A stretch of 64,000 bases of DNA from Nitrospira japonica (GCF_900169565.1 NZ_LT828648.1:1428876-1492875), one strand, 5' to 3'. Shown: positions 15,643 through 24,782, numbered from the stretch's first letter. Translations and numbers: made by a program. The notes: generated by a model from the sequence alone, not told the origin.

Positions 15643-16347
15643 ATGAATTGCAGAATGGGGACCATCGGCCGTGTTACGGCCATCTGTGCCGTGCTGATGA
15701 CTAGCTCGGGCTGCGGAATAAAATGGCTACAATCGGATGGTGCCGAACAAGCCGAATCCCGGAATGGCCGGACGGATAGCGCGAATGGGGCAACCGATGG
15801 TTCAGGCCAATGGCAAGGACTTGGCGTCAATCCGAACTTCCCGGACATTGCACGGGAAAACCTGCATGGTGGCGAATTGAGCGGATTCTCCAGCAATCCC
15901 GCCGAAGAGCGGCTCGCCTCCGGATATGCCGCCTCTCCCAGAGCGTATGCCGGCATGAATGTTATGCAACATGCCGAATTGACGAAAGAAGAGAGAGCGG
16001 CGATCGACGCCGGGCTTCAGGACGTCTTTTTTGGCTACGATCAATGGACCCTTTCCGAAAACGGCATGGCCTCACTCAATCATGATGCAGCCTGGTTGAA
16101 ACAACATCCCGGCGCGCTGCTGAAGGTCGAAGGGCACTGTGACGAAAGAGGAACCACCGACTATAACGTCGTGCTTGGCGACAAGCGTGCGAAGAGTGCC
16201 CGCATCCACTTGATTGAGTTGGGGGTGAATCCCAAACAGGTGGCGATTGTTTCGTATGGCAAAGAGCGCCCGTTTTGTCAGGACCACACGGAAACCTGCT
16301 ATCAGCAGAATCGTCGAGGACACGTATTGCTGAAGCTAAAGAAGTAA
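15643..16347 (+). CDS. pal: Peptidoglycan-associated lipoprotein Pal (OmpA-family C-terminal domain)
   Basis: Pal is an outer-membrane lipoprotein that binds peptidoglycan and, with the Tol system, maintains the envelope during division. This 234-aa form has a lipoprotein signal ending SSGC (Cys at about residue 24), then a long Gly/Ser/Asn-rich linker of about 90 residues. The C-terminal OmpA-like domain carries the peptidoglycan-binding signature (VEGHCDERGTTDYNVVLGDKRA). GAGGGG sits 5 bases before the ATG used. tolB and tolQRA are not in the window. A strong terminator follows. Confidence 0.88.
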   Translation: MNCRMGTIGRVTAICAVLMTSSGCGIKWLQSDGAEQAESRNGRTDSANGATDGSGQWQGLGVNPNFPDIARENLHGGELSGFSSNPAEERLASGYAASPRAYAGMNVMQHAELTKEERAAIDAGLQDVFFGYDQWTLSENGMASLNHDAAWLKQHPGALLKVEGHCDERGTTDYNVVLGDKRAKSARIHLIELGVNPKQVAIVSYGKERPFCQDHTETCYQQNRRGHVLLKLKK

Positions 16348-16368
16348 CTCCAGCAGCAGGCTGTTCCA

Positions 16369-16418
16369 GCGAACCTCGACGTCAAGTCTCGTAAAGGCGT
16401 CAAGGTTCGCTCCTTTTT
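16369..16418 (+). terminator. Rho-independent terminator after pal
   Basis: The arms GCGAACCTCGACG and CGTCAAGGTTCGC (16369-16410) form a 12-bp stem with one internal mismatch and a 16-base loop, followed by CCTTTTT. It ends the pal transcript before the PilZ gene. Confidence 0.8.
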
Positions 16419-16451
16419 GTCACTCTCATAGAACGGAAGCCAAGGAGCATT

Positions 16452-16802
16452 ATGGCCTTAAGAGCGCAATCGGTCCGAGAAAGTCAATCTATCGATAAGC
16501 GAACACATCCCCGCTTTACGGCGCAGTTTCGAAGTACCTTTTCCGGGGGCCAGCGCGAGGGACAGGGGAAGACGTTGGATCTCTCGGACGGGGGTTGCCG
16601 AATCGAAAGTGAACACGTGGTCGTCCTCGGCGCGACATTCGAATGCAGAATCCACGTGCCGGGTTTGAACTGGCCACTTCGCATCGATGAAGCACAGGTT
16701 CGGTGGGTAAAAGGAAACGCGTTCGGCGTCCAGTTCACTTCCATCCAGCCTACGGAACGGGTAAAGCTGAAGCAAGTCATCGCGCATCTGACCCTTCAAT
16801 AG
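16452..16802 (+). CDS. PilZ-domain protein (putative c-di-GMP receptor)
   Basis: A 116-aa single-domain PilZ protein. The c-di-GMP-binding signature is present: an RxxxR-like KRTHPRF near residues 17-22 and DLSDGG at about residues 44-49, followed by strands ending VRWVKGNAFGVQF. AAGGAG lies 6 bases before the ATG. It probably reports c-di-GMP levels to a partner by protein contact; the partner is unknown. A second PilZ gene is at 42954-43460. Confidence 0.85.
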   Translation: MALRAQSVRESQSIDKRTHPRFTAQFRSTFSGGQREGQGKTLDLSDGGCRIESEHVVVLGATFECRIHVPGLNWPLRIDEAQVRWVKGNAFGVQFTSIQPTERVKLKQVIAHLTLQ

Positions 16803-16938
16803 TCTTGCCTGCCTTGTATTGTCCGCGCGCGATCAGTGATTATCTGACTCGCGTGGAGTCGGCAAACTCGAGTTCAAGTCGAGTTCCGTGATATACGTGA
16901 TTCACGGAGACGGTCTGCGCCTTCAGCCCGGAGATCAT

Positions 16939-17475
16939 ATGGAACACAATATCGCCATTTTGGCCGGCGGATGCTTCTGGTGTCTTGAGGCCGTATATGA
17001 CCAGCTGCAAGGAGTGCATTCCGTCGAGTCCGGATACATCGGAGGGAAAACGGAGAACCCGACATATGAGGCGGTCTGCGGAGGACAAACGGGGCATGCT
17101 GAAGCCGTGAGGATCACATTCGACCCGCGAGTGCTCGACTATCGAACATTGCTGCAAATATTTTTCGTCATCCATGACCCGACAACACTGAATCGCCAGG
17201 GCCATGACGTTGGAACTCAATACCGATCTGCGATTTTCTACCAGACGCCTGAGCAGAAGCGGATAGCGTACGAAACGATCGCCTTGCTCACAGCACAACA
17301 AATCTATGCGAATCCGGTCGTGACGGAAGTCGTTCCGGCTGGACGATGGCACGAAGCTGAGCCCTATCACCAGGAATATTTCGCCCGAAATCCCTTTCAA
17401 GGATACTGCACGGCAGTGGTTGGACCGAAGGTGGCAAAGTTTCGAAAGCAGTTCGCGGACAAGCTGAAATCCTAG
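16939..17475 (+). CDS. msrA: Peptide-methionine (S)-S-oxide reductase MsrA
   Basis: MsrA repairs oxidised methionine using thioredoxin. The 178-aa protein has the active site [11 protein letters not shown] with catalytic Cys12, then [46 protein letters not shown] and the C-terminal [15 protein letters not shown] with a likely resolving Cys. I chose the ATG at 16939, preceded by CGGAG, rather than the longer open frame from 16888, which has no ribosome-binding site. No signal peptide, so cytoplasmic. Convergent with the next minus-strand gene. Confidence 0.95.
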   Translation: MEHNIAILAGGCFWCLEAVYDQLQGVHSVESGYIGGKTENPTYEAVCGGQTGHAEAVRITFDPRVLDYRTLLQIFFVIHDPTTLNRQGHDVGTQYRSAIFYQTPEQKRIAYETIALLTAQQIYANPVVTEVVPAGRWHEAEPYHQEYFARNPFQGYCTAVVGPKVAKFRKQFADKLKS

Positions 17476-17491
17476 TATCAACCCGTCGCAC

Positions 17492-17926
17492 TTATCTCCG
17501 CAATTTCAACCAATCGGAAACGCGCTGTGCGGCTCGCCCCAACAGAGCCGGCTTCTGCGTGATTTGCTGCATCGTCAACAGCACTTCAGCTTGTGGCGGA
17601 CAAAACGGCCATTCGATCATGGTCTTCCCTTGAACCTTCGCCAGAATGAGCCCGTCGACTCGTTCCACTGGCTGTGTAATCACCATCAAGGGGTCCTCAG
17701 GGTCAAGAAGACAGGAGCCATCGAATCTGGCGCGGTCATAAAGAAGCGGATGCGCCAGAGGAACCGTAATAGAACCTTCCGAGAAGATGGTGTCTCCTTC
17801 CCGAATGGGGCCTGATGGCGCGATGGAGTAAATGATCAGCGGCGTTACGATCATCAACAGCACAACCAGTCCCATGGCCCACAGCGGGGGGCCAGAATCC
17901 GGCCGGTCATCGGGAAAGGAAGGCAT
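17492..17926 (-). CDS. Membrane-anchored hypothetical protein, 144 aa
   Basis: One N-terminal transmembrane helix (about residues 15-35, PLWAMGLVVLLMIVTPLIIYSI) precedes a domain of about 105 residues with strand-rich segments (EGSITVPLAHPLLYD, MVITQPVERVDGLILAKVQGK). Two Cys (SCLLD, WPFCPP) could form a disulfide. Family not recognised. It starts 11 bases after the ttcA stop, so it is the second gene of that unit. Confidence 0.65.
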   Translation of the reverse strand: MPSFPDDRPDSGPPLWAMGLVVLLMIVTPLIIYSIAPSGPIREGDTIFSEGSITVPLAHPLLYDRARFDGSCLLDPEDPLMVITQPVERVDGLILAKVQGKTMIEWPFCPPQAEVLLTMQQITQKPALLGRAAQRVSDWLKLRR

Positions 17927-17937
17927 GGATGTGAGAT

Positions 17938-18807
17938 TCAGGCAGACGTCTCGTGTTCTTCGTCAAGCCAGGCATCCTGGTTCCCGCCATCTTCACTCAA
18001 GTCCAGAGAGGAAAAGTCAAATAATCGTCTATCCAGCAAGAGGGACGGGGCGACATTCGACAAGGCCGCGAACATACTGTCCGTACATCCCGGGATGCGC
18101 TGTTCCCAGTTACGCAGGAACTCTTTGACTTCCTTGCGCTTGAGATTTGGTTGGGAGCCGCACAGATCGCAAGGAATGATGGGAAACCCCCGTAGCTCGG
18201 CATAGCGAGCCAGATCGGCTTCCCGGACCGCAGCCAAGGGCCGAATGACCACGTGTCTCTTATCCTTGGACAACAACTTCGGGGGCATGGTCTTCAGTTT
18301 CCCTGTAAACAGCAGATTGAGCAACAGGGTCTCGAGAACATCGTCCCGATGATGGCCCAGGGCAATCTTTGTCGCGCCCAGTTCTCCGGCGATGCGATAG
18401 AGATGACCTCGTCTGAGCCGTGAGCAGAGAGAACAGGTCGTTTGGCCTTCCGGAATCAGGCGCTTGACGATCGAATAGGTGTCGCGGGCTTCAATATGAA
18501 AAGGCACCCCTAAAGCAGTAAGATACTCCGGCAATACTTGAGCCGGAAACCCTGGTTGCTTCTGATCCAGGTTCACGGCAATCAATTCGAATCGAATCGG
18601 AGCCTTCTTTTGAAGGACGAGTAACAAGTCCAGCAGCCCATAACTGTCTTTTCCGCCGGACAAGCACACCATGACCCGGTCGTCTGCTTCGATCAAACCA
18701 TAGTCGCCAATCGTTTGGCCGACTTGACGCAGCAAGTGAATCTGAAGTCGCTCCGTGGCTTCGTCAAATTTTGACGCGAAGGCGGCGCGATCGGGCGAGT
18801 GCGGCAT
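17938..18807 (-). CDS. ttcA: tRNA 2-thiocytidine biosynthesis protein TtcA
   Basis: TtcA thiolates C32 of certain tRNAs, using ATP and a [4Fe-4S] cluster. The 289-aa protein has the PP-loop [12 protein letters not shown] (about residues 50-61), [16 protein letters not shown], and two Cys pairs that bind the cluster: [10 protein letters not shown] and [13 protein letters not shown] place the start at 18807 (MPHSPDR): the nearer upstream ATG overlaps a TACAAT -10 box, and a start at 18807 fits an mRNA that begins at the start codon. Confidence 0.93.
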   Translation of the reverse strand: MPHSPDRAAFASKFDEATERLQIHLLRQVGQTIGDYGLIEADDRVMVCLSGGKDSYGLLDLLLVLQKKAPIRFELIAVNLDQKQPGFPAQVLPEYLTALGVPFHIEARDTYSIVKRLIPEGQTTCSLCSRLRRGHLYRIAGELGATKIALGHHRDDVLETLLLNLLFTGKLKTMPPKLLSKDKRHVVIRPLAAVREADLARYAELRGFPIIPCDLCGSQPNLKRKEVKEFLRNWEQRIPGCTDSMFAALSNVAPSLLLDRRLFDFSSLDLSEDGGNQDAWLDEEHETSA

Positions 18808-18814
18808 GGGCCGC

Positions 18815-18844
18815 ATTGTACAAGCTCAATTGCGAGTCTGTCGA
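18815..18844 (-). promoter_or_regulatory. Leaderless promoter of ttcA
   Basis: On the minus strand: -35 TCGACA (18844-18839), 18-base spacer, -10 TACAAT (18820-18815), then 7 bases to the ATG at 18807. Transcription should begin at the A of the start codon. There is no ribosome-binding site. Confidence 0.65.
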
Positions 18845-19065
18845 TCTTCGCGAGAGGCAACTCCGACAGTTCTGATGCTTTGGGGCGTCGATTCGCTTTC
18901 CACGTCTGATTGCGGCGAACTTCTCCACGGAGGTCGAAGGCTGGGACCGGATCCATGCAGAGTGCGTCCGCAAGGCTCCCAGTTCGTTCTTGGACGTTTG
19001 GTGACAAATTTTTACCATGAAACAGAAAAGCCGACCCGCGAGGCCGGCGATGGCCTGGCCCGGCC

Positions 19066-19074
19066 TGCTATATT
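19066..19074 (+). promoter_or_regulatory. Extended -10 promoter of the metallopeptidase/ATP-grasp pair
   Basis: TGCTATATT matches the TGn extended -10. The predicted start near 19081 gives a leader of about 50 bases with AAGGGG before the ATG at 19134, and rules against longer readings from 19017. Confidence 0.6.
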
Positions 19075-19133
19075 TTATCTGTCACTCGCGAAATCCCGCG
19101 GTTGGGCTGGCGAAGATCGACGACAAGGGGAAC

Positions 19134-20168
19134 ATGAATCAGCATTCCGGTCGAACGGAACCTCTGTGGGCGACATGGGGAGACGAACGGCTCCTGGATC
19201 TTCCGATCAGGCGGTTGGGCGTGAATCTTCACAGCCCATTCTTGACCGCACAGATTGAACGCTTGCATCAGGAGCTCGAAGCCAAGCGGCTGAGGTTTCG
19301 TCCGCATTGTTGGCTGTCGAACGAGTGGTTTACTCCAGACGGAGTACCGGGGATCGCCATTCCGTTCTATCTGGCCCATCCGCGATTGATCAAGCTGGAA
19401 CTGAATCAGATGCTGGAGGTCGAAGGCGGCACGTCTGAATGGTGCATGAGAATTCTTCGCCACGAAGCAGGGCACGCGATCGAAAATGCCTACCGGATCA
19501 GAAGGCTGCATAGCCGTCAGCGGATTTTCGGACGGTCATCGGAGCCCTATCCGAAATATTACAGCCCCCGTCCCTACAGCCGGAGTTATGTGCGGCACCT
19601 GGACCTATGGTATGCGCAAAGCCATCCCGATGAAGACTTCGCCGAGACGTTTGCCGTCTGGTTGACCCCTGACTCGATGTGGGCCGACCGTTACAAAGGG
19701 TGGCCCGTGCTGCGCAAGCTTCACTACATGGATGGTCTCATGCGGGACCTCGAGGGAGTCGCACCGAAAGTGACGACCACGGAGACCGTCGATCCGGTGC
19801 ATTCCCTCAAGCGAACATTGCGGGAACACTATGACCGCAAGCGAGTCCACTACGGGATCGAACGCCCGTCGTCCTACGATCCGGACCTGAAGCGACTATT
19901 TTCCGAAACGTCCCTGCACGCGGATCGGACGAGCGCGGCCGTATTCTTGAAGCGCTTTCGACGGGAAGTCCGCCGTAAAGTCGCCGGATGGACCGGCGAA
20001 TACCAGTACACGATCGATCAGGTCCTTGAAGACATGATTCTCCGCTGCCAGGAATTGCGGTTGAGAGTTCCTTCTCCGGAAGAGCAGGTCAAGCTGGATT
20101 TTACGATTCTGCTTACCATGCATACGATGAACTACCTGCGAAGCGGACGCCATAAGGTGGCCGTATGA
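19134..20168 (+). CDS. Putative zinc-binding metallopeptidase (HExxH zincin)
   Basis: A 344-aa cytoplasmic protein without signal peptide. The zinc motif is HEAGH (residues 110-114) in ILRHEAGHAIENAY. A downstream acidic helix DEDFAETFAVWLTP (about 166-179) probably supplies the third ligand Glu, as in gluzincin-type families. The N-terminal part has a Trp-rich strand region (LWATWGDERLLDL, PHCWLSNEWFTPDG). It looks like the putative zinc-binding metallopeptidase family known from genome surveys, whose substrate is unknown. It overlaps the ATP-grasp gene by 4 bases, so the two products are probably made together. Confidence 0.75.
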   Translation: MNQHSGRTEPLWATWGDERLLDLPIRRLGVNLHSPFLTAQIERLHQELEAKRLRFRPHCWLSNEWFTPDGVPGIAIPFYLAHPRLIKLELNQMLEVEGGTSEWCMRILRHEAGHAIENAYRIRRLHSRQRIFGRSSEPYPKYYSPRPYSRSYVRHLDLWYAQSHPDEDFAETFAVWLTPDSMWADRYKGWPVLRKLHYMDGLMRDLEGVAPKVTTTETVDPVHSLKRTLREHYDRKRVHYGIERPSSYDPDLKRLFSETSLHADRTSAAVFLKRFRREVRRKVAGWTGEYQYTIDQVLEDMILRCQELRLRVPSPEEQVKLDFTILLTMHTMNYLRSGRHKVAV

Positions 20169-21187
20169 GGCGACTCAGAATACTGGTATTGATGCATGAG
20201 GACCTCGTCCCCCCGGAGCACTTGACCGGACAGGACGTGAAAAGTGTGCAATGGAAGACCGAATACGATGTCGTCAGCACGCTCCGAAAACTCGGCCACG
20301 ACGTCAGACCGTTGGGCGTCAAGAGCGATTTGGGAGCCATTCGGACCGCGGTCGATGAATGGAAGCCCCACATTGCGTTCAATCTCCTGGAGGAATTCGA
20401 CGGGGTAGCGGTCTACGACCAGAACGTCGTGTCGTATCTTGAGTTGCTCCGGGTCCCTTATACCGGATGCAACCCTCGCGGACTAATGCTTGCCCGCGAC
20501 AAAGTTCTGTCGAAGAAACTCTTTTCGTTTCATCGTATTCCATTCCCCGATTTCACGGTCGTGCCGCTGGGACGAAGCGTCAAACGGCCGAACTGGCTGT
20601 CGTTTCCACTCATCGTGAAATCGGTGACCGAGGAAGCGTCGCTTGGTATTTCCCAGGCGTCTATCGTGGAGGACGATGAGAAACTCAAGGAACGGGTGGC
20701 CTTTATCCATAATAGTTTGGAGACGGCGGCGCTCATCGAGCGCTACATCGAAGGACGGGAATTCTATGTCGGTGTCACGGGCAACGGACATCTTCATGTC
20801 TTTCCGGTATGGGAGCTGAGAATGGACAGGCTTCCTGAAGAGGCACGGCGCATTGCAACCGAGCGTGTCAAATGGAGCCGCAAGTATCAGGAGAAATACG
20901 GGATCACGTCCAGGGAGGCCAGAAACCTGCCAGGCGGGAAAGCCGAAGAAATCCAGCACCTGGCGAAGCGTGTCTATCGGGCATTAGGGCTCAGCGGATA
21001 TGCACGTATTGATATGCGCATGGACGAAGTCGGGCGATTGTACGTACTGGAGGCCAACCCGAATCCCCAAATCGCACAAGACGAGGACTTTGCCGATTCA
21101 GCCGGCAAAGCTGACTATCAATACAAAGATCTGCTGCAAGAACTGCTCAGTGTTGGACTTCGCTGGCGGCCTACCAAAGCCGCCTAA
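20165..21187 (+). CDS. ATP-grasp ligase related to D-alanine-D-alanine ligase
   Basis: A 340-aa ATP-grasp enzyme. The N-terminal domain resembles Ddl (LVLMHEDLVPPEHL; HIAFNLLEEFDGVAVYD; RVPYTGCNPRGLMLARDK). The ATP-grasp core has the Lys in FPLIVKSVTEEASLGIS, the E-x-Y-I-E-G loop IERYIEGREFYVGVTG, and the metal-binding end RIDMRMDEVGRLYVLEANPNPQI. An insertion of about 45 residues (WSRKYQEKYGITSREARNLP) is unlike housekeeping Ddl, and there is no murein gene context. It probably joins an amino acid or peptide to a carboxylate; the substrate is unknown. Coupled to the metallopeptidase gene by ATGA. Confidence 0.8.
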   Translation: MRRLRILVLMHEDLVPPEHLTGQDVKSVQWKTEYDVVSTLRKLGHDVRPLGVKSDLGAIRTAVDEWKPHIAFNLLEEFDGVAVYDQNVVSYLELLRVPYTGCNPRGLMLARDKVLSKKLFSFHRIPFPDFTVVPLGRSVKRPNWLSFPLIVKSVTEEASLGISQASIVEDDEKLKERVAFIHNSLETAALIERYIEGREFYVGVTGNGHLHVFPVWELRMDRLPEEARRIATERVKWSRKYQEKYGITSREARNLPGGKAEEIQHLAKRVYRALGLSGYARIDMRMDEVGRLYVLEANPNPQIAQDEDFADSAGKADYQYKDLLQELLSVGLRWRPTKAA

Positions 21188-21368
21188 GCCCCTTTCCCAT
21201 TCATTTCGTGACGCGGCAATCGCCTGAATCTATTCTTCGGACAGTCCCGATCCCCCGTCCATGAGTGTTTCAATCGAACGGCCTGGGTTCCGCTACCGAA
21301 AAGGCCTGGAAGGAATTTGGACGAGATACGTATCAATGAGTATGTGATGAGGAGGAATCAGGCACCTG

Positions 21369-21935
21369 TCACGGACCGAAGTTGAATCCGAACAGCAAGG
21401 TCACGCTCGTGGTGTCGTGGTCCGGCAGTGATGGGGAGAGGTTGATGTCATGCAAATTGACGATCAGGCTCGACGTCAACGCGATCTTTCTGGCAAGTTG
21501 ATATTCCAGCGAGAGGCCGATGGGAAGGTACCAGCTTGTATCATTGCGATCGATGCTGCCGGGTCCCGTCCCCTTATCCAGGTCCACATGGATCAAGCCG
21601 AATCCGATAAATGGAACCAGATTGATACCATTGTCCAAACGAAGGTGATATCGTGCCGCCCCGGCAAACGCAATCTGAAAAAGGTCTCCCGTCGGCGTGA
21701 GCAACATCATCGGTCCCACGGAAAAATCCCGATCGAAGTAGTAGTCCAAGTTAAAGCCGAGGGTAAACACGGTATTGTTCACGGTCCCGGCGGTAAATCC
21801 GAGACCGCTGCCGAACCCCCAACGGTCATCGGCAAGAGCCGGCCGGCTTACGACCATCGAACCGGTGAGGATCGCAGCGACAATCGACGTTCGAATGAAT
21901 AATGATGAAAGGAATGAGGGCATGCAGCGCGGCAT
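21369..21935 (-). CDS. Outer-membrane beta-barrel-like protein, 188 aa
   Basis: A signal peptide (IRTSIVAAILTGSMVVSRPALA) precedes about 150 residues of alternating strands such as TVNNTVFTLGFNLDYYFDRDFSVG, VPFIGFGLIHV and LPIGLSLEYQLARKIAL, ending FGFNFGP with a C-terminal aromatic strand. This fits an 8-strand OmpW/OmpA-like porin fold. The start is uncertain: ATGs at 21935 and 21923 both lack a clear ribosome-binding site. Divergent from the next gene. Confidence 0.65.
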   Translation of the reverse strand: MPRCMPSFLSSLFIRTSIVAAILTGSMVVSRPALADDRWGFGSGLGFTAGTVNNTVFTLGFNLDYYFDRDFSVGPMMLLTPTGDLFQIAFAGAARYHLRLDNGINLVPFIGFGLIHVDLDKGTGPGSIDRNDTSWYLPIGLSLEYQLARKIALTSSLIVNLHDINLSPSLPDHDTTSVTLLFGFNFGP

Positions 21936-22046
21936 GCTAACACAGGGGGCACACACCAACAAGCTGCTTGAGCGGGAAAACGAGCTGAGCTATTCTCGCC
22001 TCAACAGTGGACGGCCGTGTGATGCCGGTAAACAGGAGCCTAGTCC

Positions 22047-22523
22047 ATGACGCCCAACGAAGCGGCCGCGGCATTGATCGCGGCATTGCCCAAAACCGTC
22101 ACTCCCTCAAATCTGGAAGAATATGGAATCGAGGCAACGACGGAACGAGCGCAACAGATCTCCTGTGAGCTGCTGTGCCTGAATCTGTTTTGGATCTCCG
22201 CCGCCGTCGCTGCGCACATCCCCAAAAAGTATCAGCCGCTTGTAGGGGAACTCGTTCTCCAAGCGGTGGGATCCTGGTGGACACCGACTCCTCCCTTGGG
22301 CCCTATCACATGGGAATTATTTCTTGCCGAATGGGAAGATCGGTCTCGACGGTACGATCAGGTGCTGCAAGAGTCGGGGAATACCCTGGCGGTTCACACA
22401 GAAGCGACAGAGTATTTGGAGGAACAGCGGATCGTAAGCCAGGATGAACGCGGCAAGCTCCTTGCTTTTTTCTTGGACTCAGTGCCGGTCGACGGCTACG
22501 GCCAAGTGCTGCAAGATATTTGA
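22047..22523 (+). CDS. Hypothetical protein, 158 aa
   Basis: A predicted all-helical soluble protein. It opens MTPNEAAAALIAALPKTVTP and has a hydrophobic central helix (CELLCLNLFWISAAVAAHI) and an acidic C-terminal half (EATEYLEEQRIVSQDERGKLLAFF). AGGAG lies 8 bases upstream of the ATG. TATTCT at about 21991-21996 could be the -10 box. I do not recognise the family. It ends 15 bases before the convergent gpmA. Confidence 0.6.
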   Translation: MTPNEAAAALIAALPKTVTPSNLEEYGIEATTERAQQISCELLCLNLFWISAAVAAHIPKKYQPLVGELVLQAVGSWWTPTPPLGPITWELFLAEWEDRSRRYDQVLQESGNTLAVHTEATEYLEEQRIVSQDERGKLLAFFLDSVPVDGYGQVLQDI

Positions 22524-22538
22524 AGGAACTCCGGGAAA

Positions 22539-23144
22539 CTACAAGTAGCGGTGGCTCCGGACCTTCCCGCCGCCGTCCAGTTCATAGAGCAAGGGCGCTC
22601 CGGTCGGAATGTTGAGTTCCAGCACCTGTTCGCGCGACAGCTGCTCCAACTCCATGACCAGGGCGCGCAGACTGTTCCCGTGGGCGGCGATGAGGATGGT
22701 CTCCCCCTTGAGAAGGTGGGGCTTGATCGTCTTTTCATAGTACGGCAGCACCCGCTCGGCCGTATCCTTCAAGCTTTCCCCGCCCGGCGGGCGGACATCA
22801 TAGCTGCGACGCCAGATTTTTACCTGCTCGTCGCCGTACTTTTTAGCGGTTTCCGCCTTGTTCAGCCCCTGGAGGTCCCCGTACATTCGTTCATTCAGGG
22901 CCTTGTCCTTTTGAATCGGAAGCGCCGTTTGCCCGATGGTTTCCAGCGCGAGGCGCAATGTTTCATTGGCTCTCATCAATACCGAAGTGAACGCGCGGTC
23001 GAAGGTGAAGCCTCGGAGTTTTTCACCCGCGTTTCTGGCTTCCTGGATTCCGCGTTCCGATAACGGGACGTCAACCCATCCCGTAAAGCGATTTTCGAGA
23101 TTCCATTGCGATTCTCCGTGCCGCAGCAATACCACCCGGGCCAT
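22539..23144 (-). CDS. gpmA: 2,3-bisphosphoglycerate-dependent phosphoglycerate mutase
   Basis: The enzyme interconverts 3- and 2-phosphoglycerate. The 201-aa protein has the phospho-His motif [10 protein letters not shown], the general-acid motif [11 protein letters not shown], and the second His in [11 protein letters not shown]. It keeps [15 protein letters not shown], which distinguishes true dPGM from other RHG phosphatases. It is shorter than E. coli GpmA (about 250 aa) at the C-terminus, as in many environmental bacteria. The ATG at 23144 has GAGGAG at 7 bases; the ATG two codons upstream is too close to it. Confidence 0.9.
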   Translation of the reverse strand: MARVVLLRHGESQWNLENRFTGWVDVPLSERGIQEARNAGEKLRGFTFDRAFTSVLMRANETLRLALETIGQTALPIQKDKALNERMYGDLQGLNKAETAKKYGDEQVKIWRRSYDVRPPGGESLKDTAERVLPYYEKTIKPHLLKGETILIAAHGNSLRALVMELEQLSREQVLELNIPTGAPLLYELDGGGKVRSHRYL

Positions 23145-23282
23145 AGCCATGCTCCTCAGATCAAGTGCGTTGCCAAAAACTACACAAGGATACTGGATCG
23201 TGACTTCAAGTCAAGCATTGCTTTCGCGAAGGCAGGGCAGTACCATGCCGCTCGTTTGCCTCAAGAAGAGTCTGTGCCCGGC

Positions 23283-24107
23283 ATGAATTCCATCCATTCC
23301 CCTGGCGGCAATCCCGATGCCCTCGAGACCTGGTGGGTCGCGCTGGCCGAGCGTCTGTGCGTGGCAGACCGCGCGCGGGTGTTCCTCAGCGGCGTGAAGT
23401 CCGGCAATCTGCTGCAGCGCATTGAACAAGTCGGCGGCCAGGTCGAATATGTTCTCTTTGTCATGGTGCGTTATTGGGTCCCCACCGTCCTGCCGCCGCC
23501 CGGACGCGAGCGGCTCACCAAGAACGACCCGGACTACTGGCTGGAGTCAGAGCAGATTCTGAAAACCGCGGCCGCACGACTTCGCGAACTCAAACCCATC
23601 ATCGAGCTCCTGACGACGCCCCACCAGCAGATTGATCCTGCCGCGGCGAGTCAGGGCAACCCGTCACCCGTCATGGAATTGGAACTCGCCAACGTGGTCG
23701 AAGGATTGGCTGAAGCCGCTGGAACCTACGGAGGGCCCGATTACACGTCAATCGTCAAGGCGTTTGATCCTGTCCCTCTCAGGCAAACCCAGCCGTTCAA
23801 GCACAACAAGAAACATAGCGCGGAACTCTGGGTTGTTTTTCTGCTCCGCGAACATTTCCGGAGCCTGGGTTTGGGAAAGGACCGCTACTGGCCTCTGATC
23901 GCGCCGCTGTGCACGGCCGCCGGAATCTTGAATGCCAATGGGCAGGCGTACGGTCCGGACGAACTCAAGTCCTGGTGGCAAAAAAATTGGCCCAGGACGT
24001 ATACGCGATTGGACCAAAAACAAGAGGCGGCCGATTCGGGCGGCGCGGCGTATGAACAGGATTTTGCATGGTTTCAGGGGTGGATACGCTGGCAGCAACG
24101 ACGATGA
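23283..24107 (+). CDS. Hypothetical protein, 274 aa
   Basis: A soluble protein with no signal peptide and no motif I recognise. It begins with a helical Trp/Leu-rich block (LETWWVALAERLCVADRARVFL, VEYVLFVMVRYWVPTVLPPPG). A middle acidic region follows, then a C-terminal block rich in Trp and Lys (LKSWWQKNWPRTYTRLDQ, FAWFQGWIRWQQRR). The ATG at 23283 follows a weak AAGAG. A longer frame runs to 23106 over the gpmA promoter and is unlikely. Convergent with the next gene (13 bases apart). Confidence 0.55.
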   Translation: MNSIHSPGGNPDALETWWVALAERLCVADRARVFLSGVKSGNLLQRIEQVGGQVEYVLFVMVRYWVPTVLPPPGRERLTKNDPDYWLESEQILKTAAARLRELKPIIELLTTPHQQIDPAAASQGNPSPVMELELANVVEGLAEAAGTYGGPDYTSIVKAFDPVPLRQTQPFKHNKKHSAELWVVFLLREHFRSLGLGKDRYWPLIAPLCTAAGILNANGQAYGPDELKSWWQKNWPRTYTRLDQKQEAADSGGAAYEQDFAWFQGWIRWQQRR

Positions 24108-24120
24108 TCGCGGCCGGTCG

Positions 24121-24765
24121 CTACGTTTCAATCAGCGCCGCCGGTTTGGCGGGCTTTACAGGTTGACGGTCCTTGTCCGAGAGCTCTTCTTGGGCCATCT
24201 TGAACATGACCAGTAAGAAAAGCACATAGAATGCGACCCCGACCCAGACGACATAGGATTGGACTCCGCCCGTCTCCCGGATCGCCTGTTCTCGCTTTGC
24301 CGGATCTTCTCCGCTCTTGCGTTTGATCTCACCGATCTGTTCGCGGCAATGCCAGTAGTAGACGTAATTGCCCGTTGCGCCGGCCATGATGCTCCACACG
24401 ATGCCGACCGTGACATCTCCGGTCAGATACGTGGAAACCATCGGGCCGATGGCATAGACCATCGCGTAGAGATACATCTTCCGGTACAGAAACCAGAGAA
24501 AGGAGATGAACAGGAAGGCAGGCCAGTTCCACGTCAGTGCGAACTGGGGCGCCTGCGCCGACCCGAACTTTTTGAATTGCTCAACATACCGATCCGCATG
24601 GGGGCCGATAAAGGCCTTCCACAGCTCTACGTCGGTCAGGGTCGTGCCCTCAGCCGAGGAAAAAGCCGGTTGGGTCTCGACGGCCGAAGAAAGATTCGCT
24701 CCGCACTGGTAGCAGTATTTGGAATCGTCCTGATTCTGTTGCGTGCACTGAGGACAGGGTTGCAT
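24121..24765 (-). CDS. Zinc-ribbon membrane protein with DUF2628-like domain
   Basis: A 214-aa protein. The N-terminus is a zinc ribbon with two CxxC knuckles (CPQCTQQNQDDSKYCYQCG). After a linker, a DUF2628-like region contains hydrophobic segments: WPAFLFISFLWFLYRKMYLYAMVYAIG, VGIVWSIMAGATGNYVYYW, and near the C-terminus SYVVWVGVAFYVLFLLVMF. The YWHCREQI stretch after the second pair is typical. Molecular role unknown. The start codon sits 8 bases after a TGn-type -10 box. Confidence 0.75.
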   Translation of the reverse strand: MQPCPQCTQQNQDDSKYCYQCGANLSSAVETQPAFSSAEGTTLTDVELWKAFIGPHADRYVEQFKKFGSAQAPQFALTWNWPAFLFISFLWFLYRKMYLYAMVYAIGPMVSTYLTGDVTVGIVWSIMAGATGNYVYYWHCREQIGEIKRKSGEDPAKREQAIRETGGVQSYVVWVGVAFYVLFLLVMFKMAQEELSDKDRQPVKPAKPAALIET

Positions 24766-24773
24766 CGGCTGAG

Positions 24774-24782
24774 ACTATCACA
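24774..24782 (-). promoter_or_regulatory. Extended -10 promoter, near-leaderless (zinc-ribbon membrane protein)
   Basis: Reading the minus strand, TGTGATAGT ends 8 bases before the ATG at 24765, so the mRNA should start within a base or two of the start codon. No ribosome-binding site is present. Confidence 0.45.

Noticed and set aside
21260-21346. 28-codon open frame starting ATG AGT GTT
   Set aside because: No ribosome-binding site, no recognisable features; chance frame in the intergenic region after the ATP-grasp gene.
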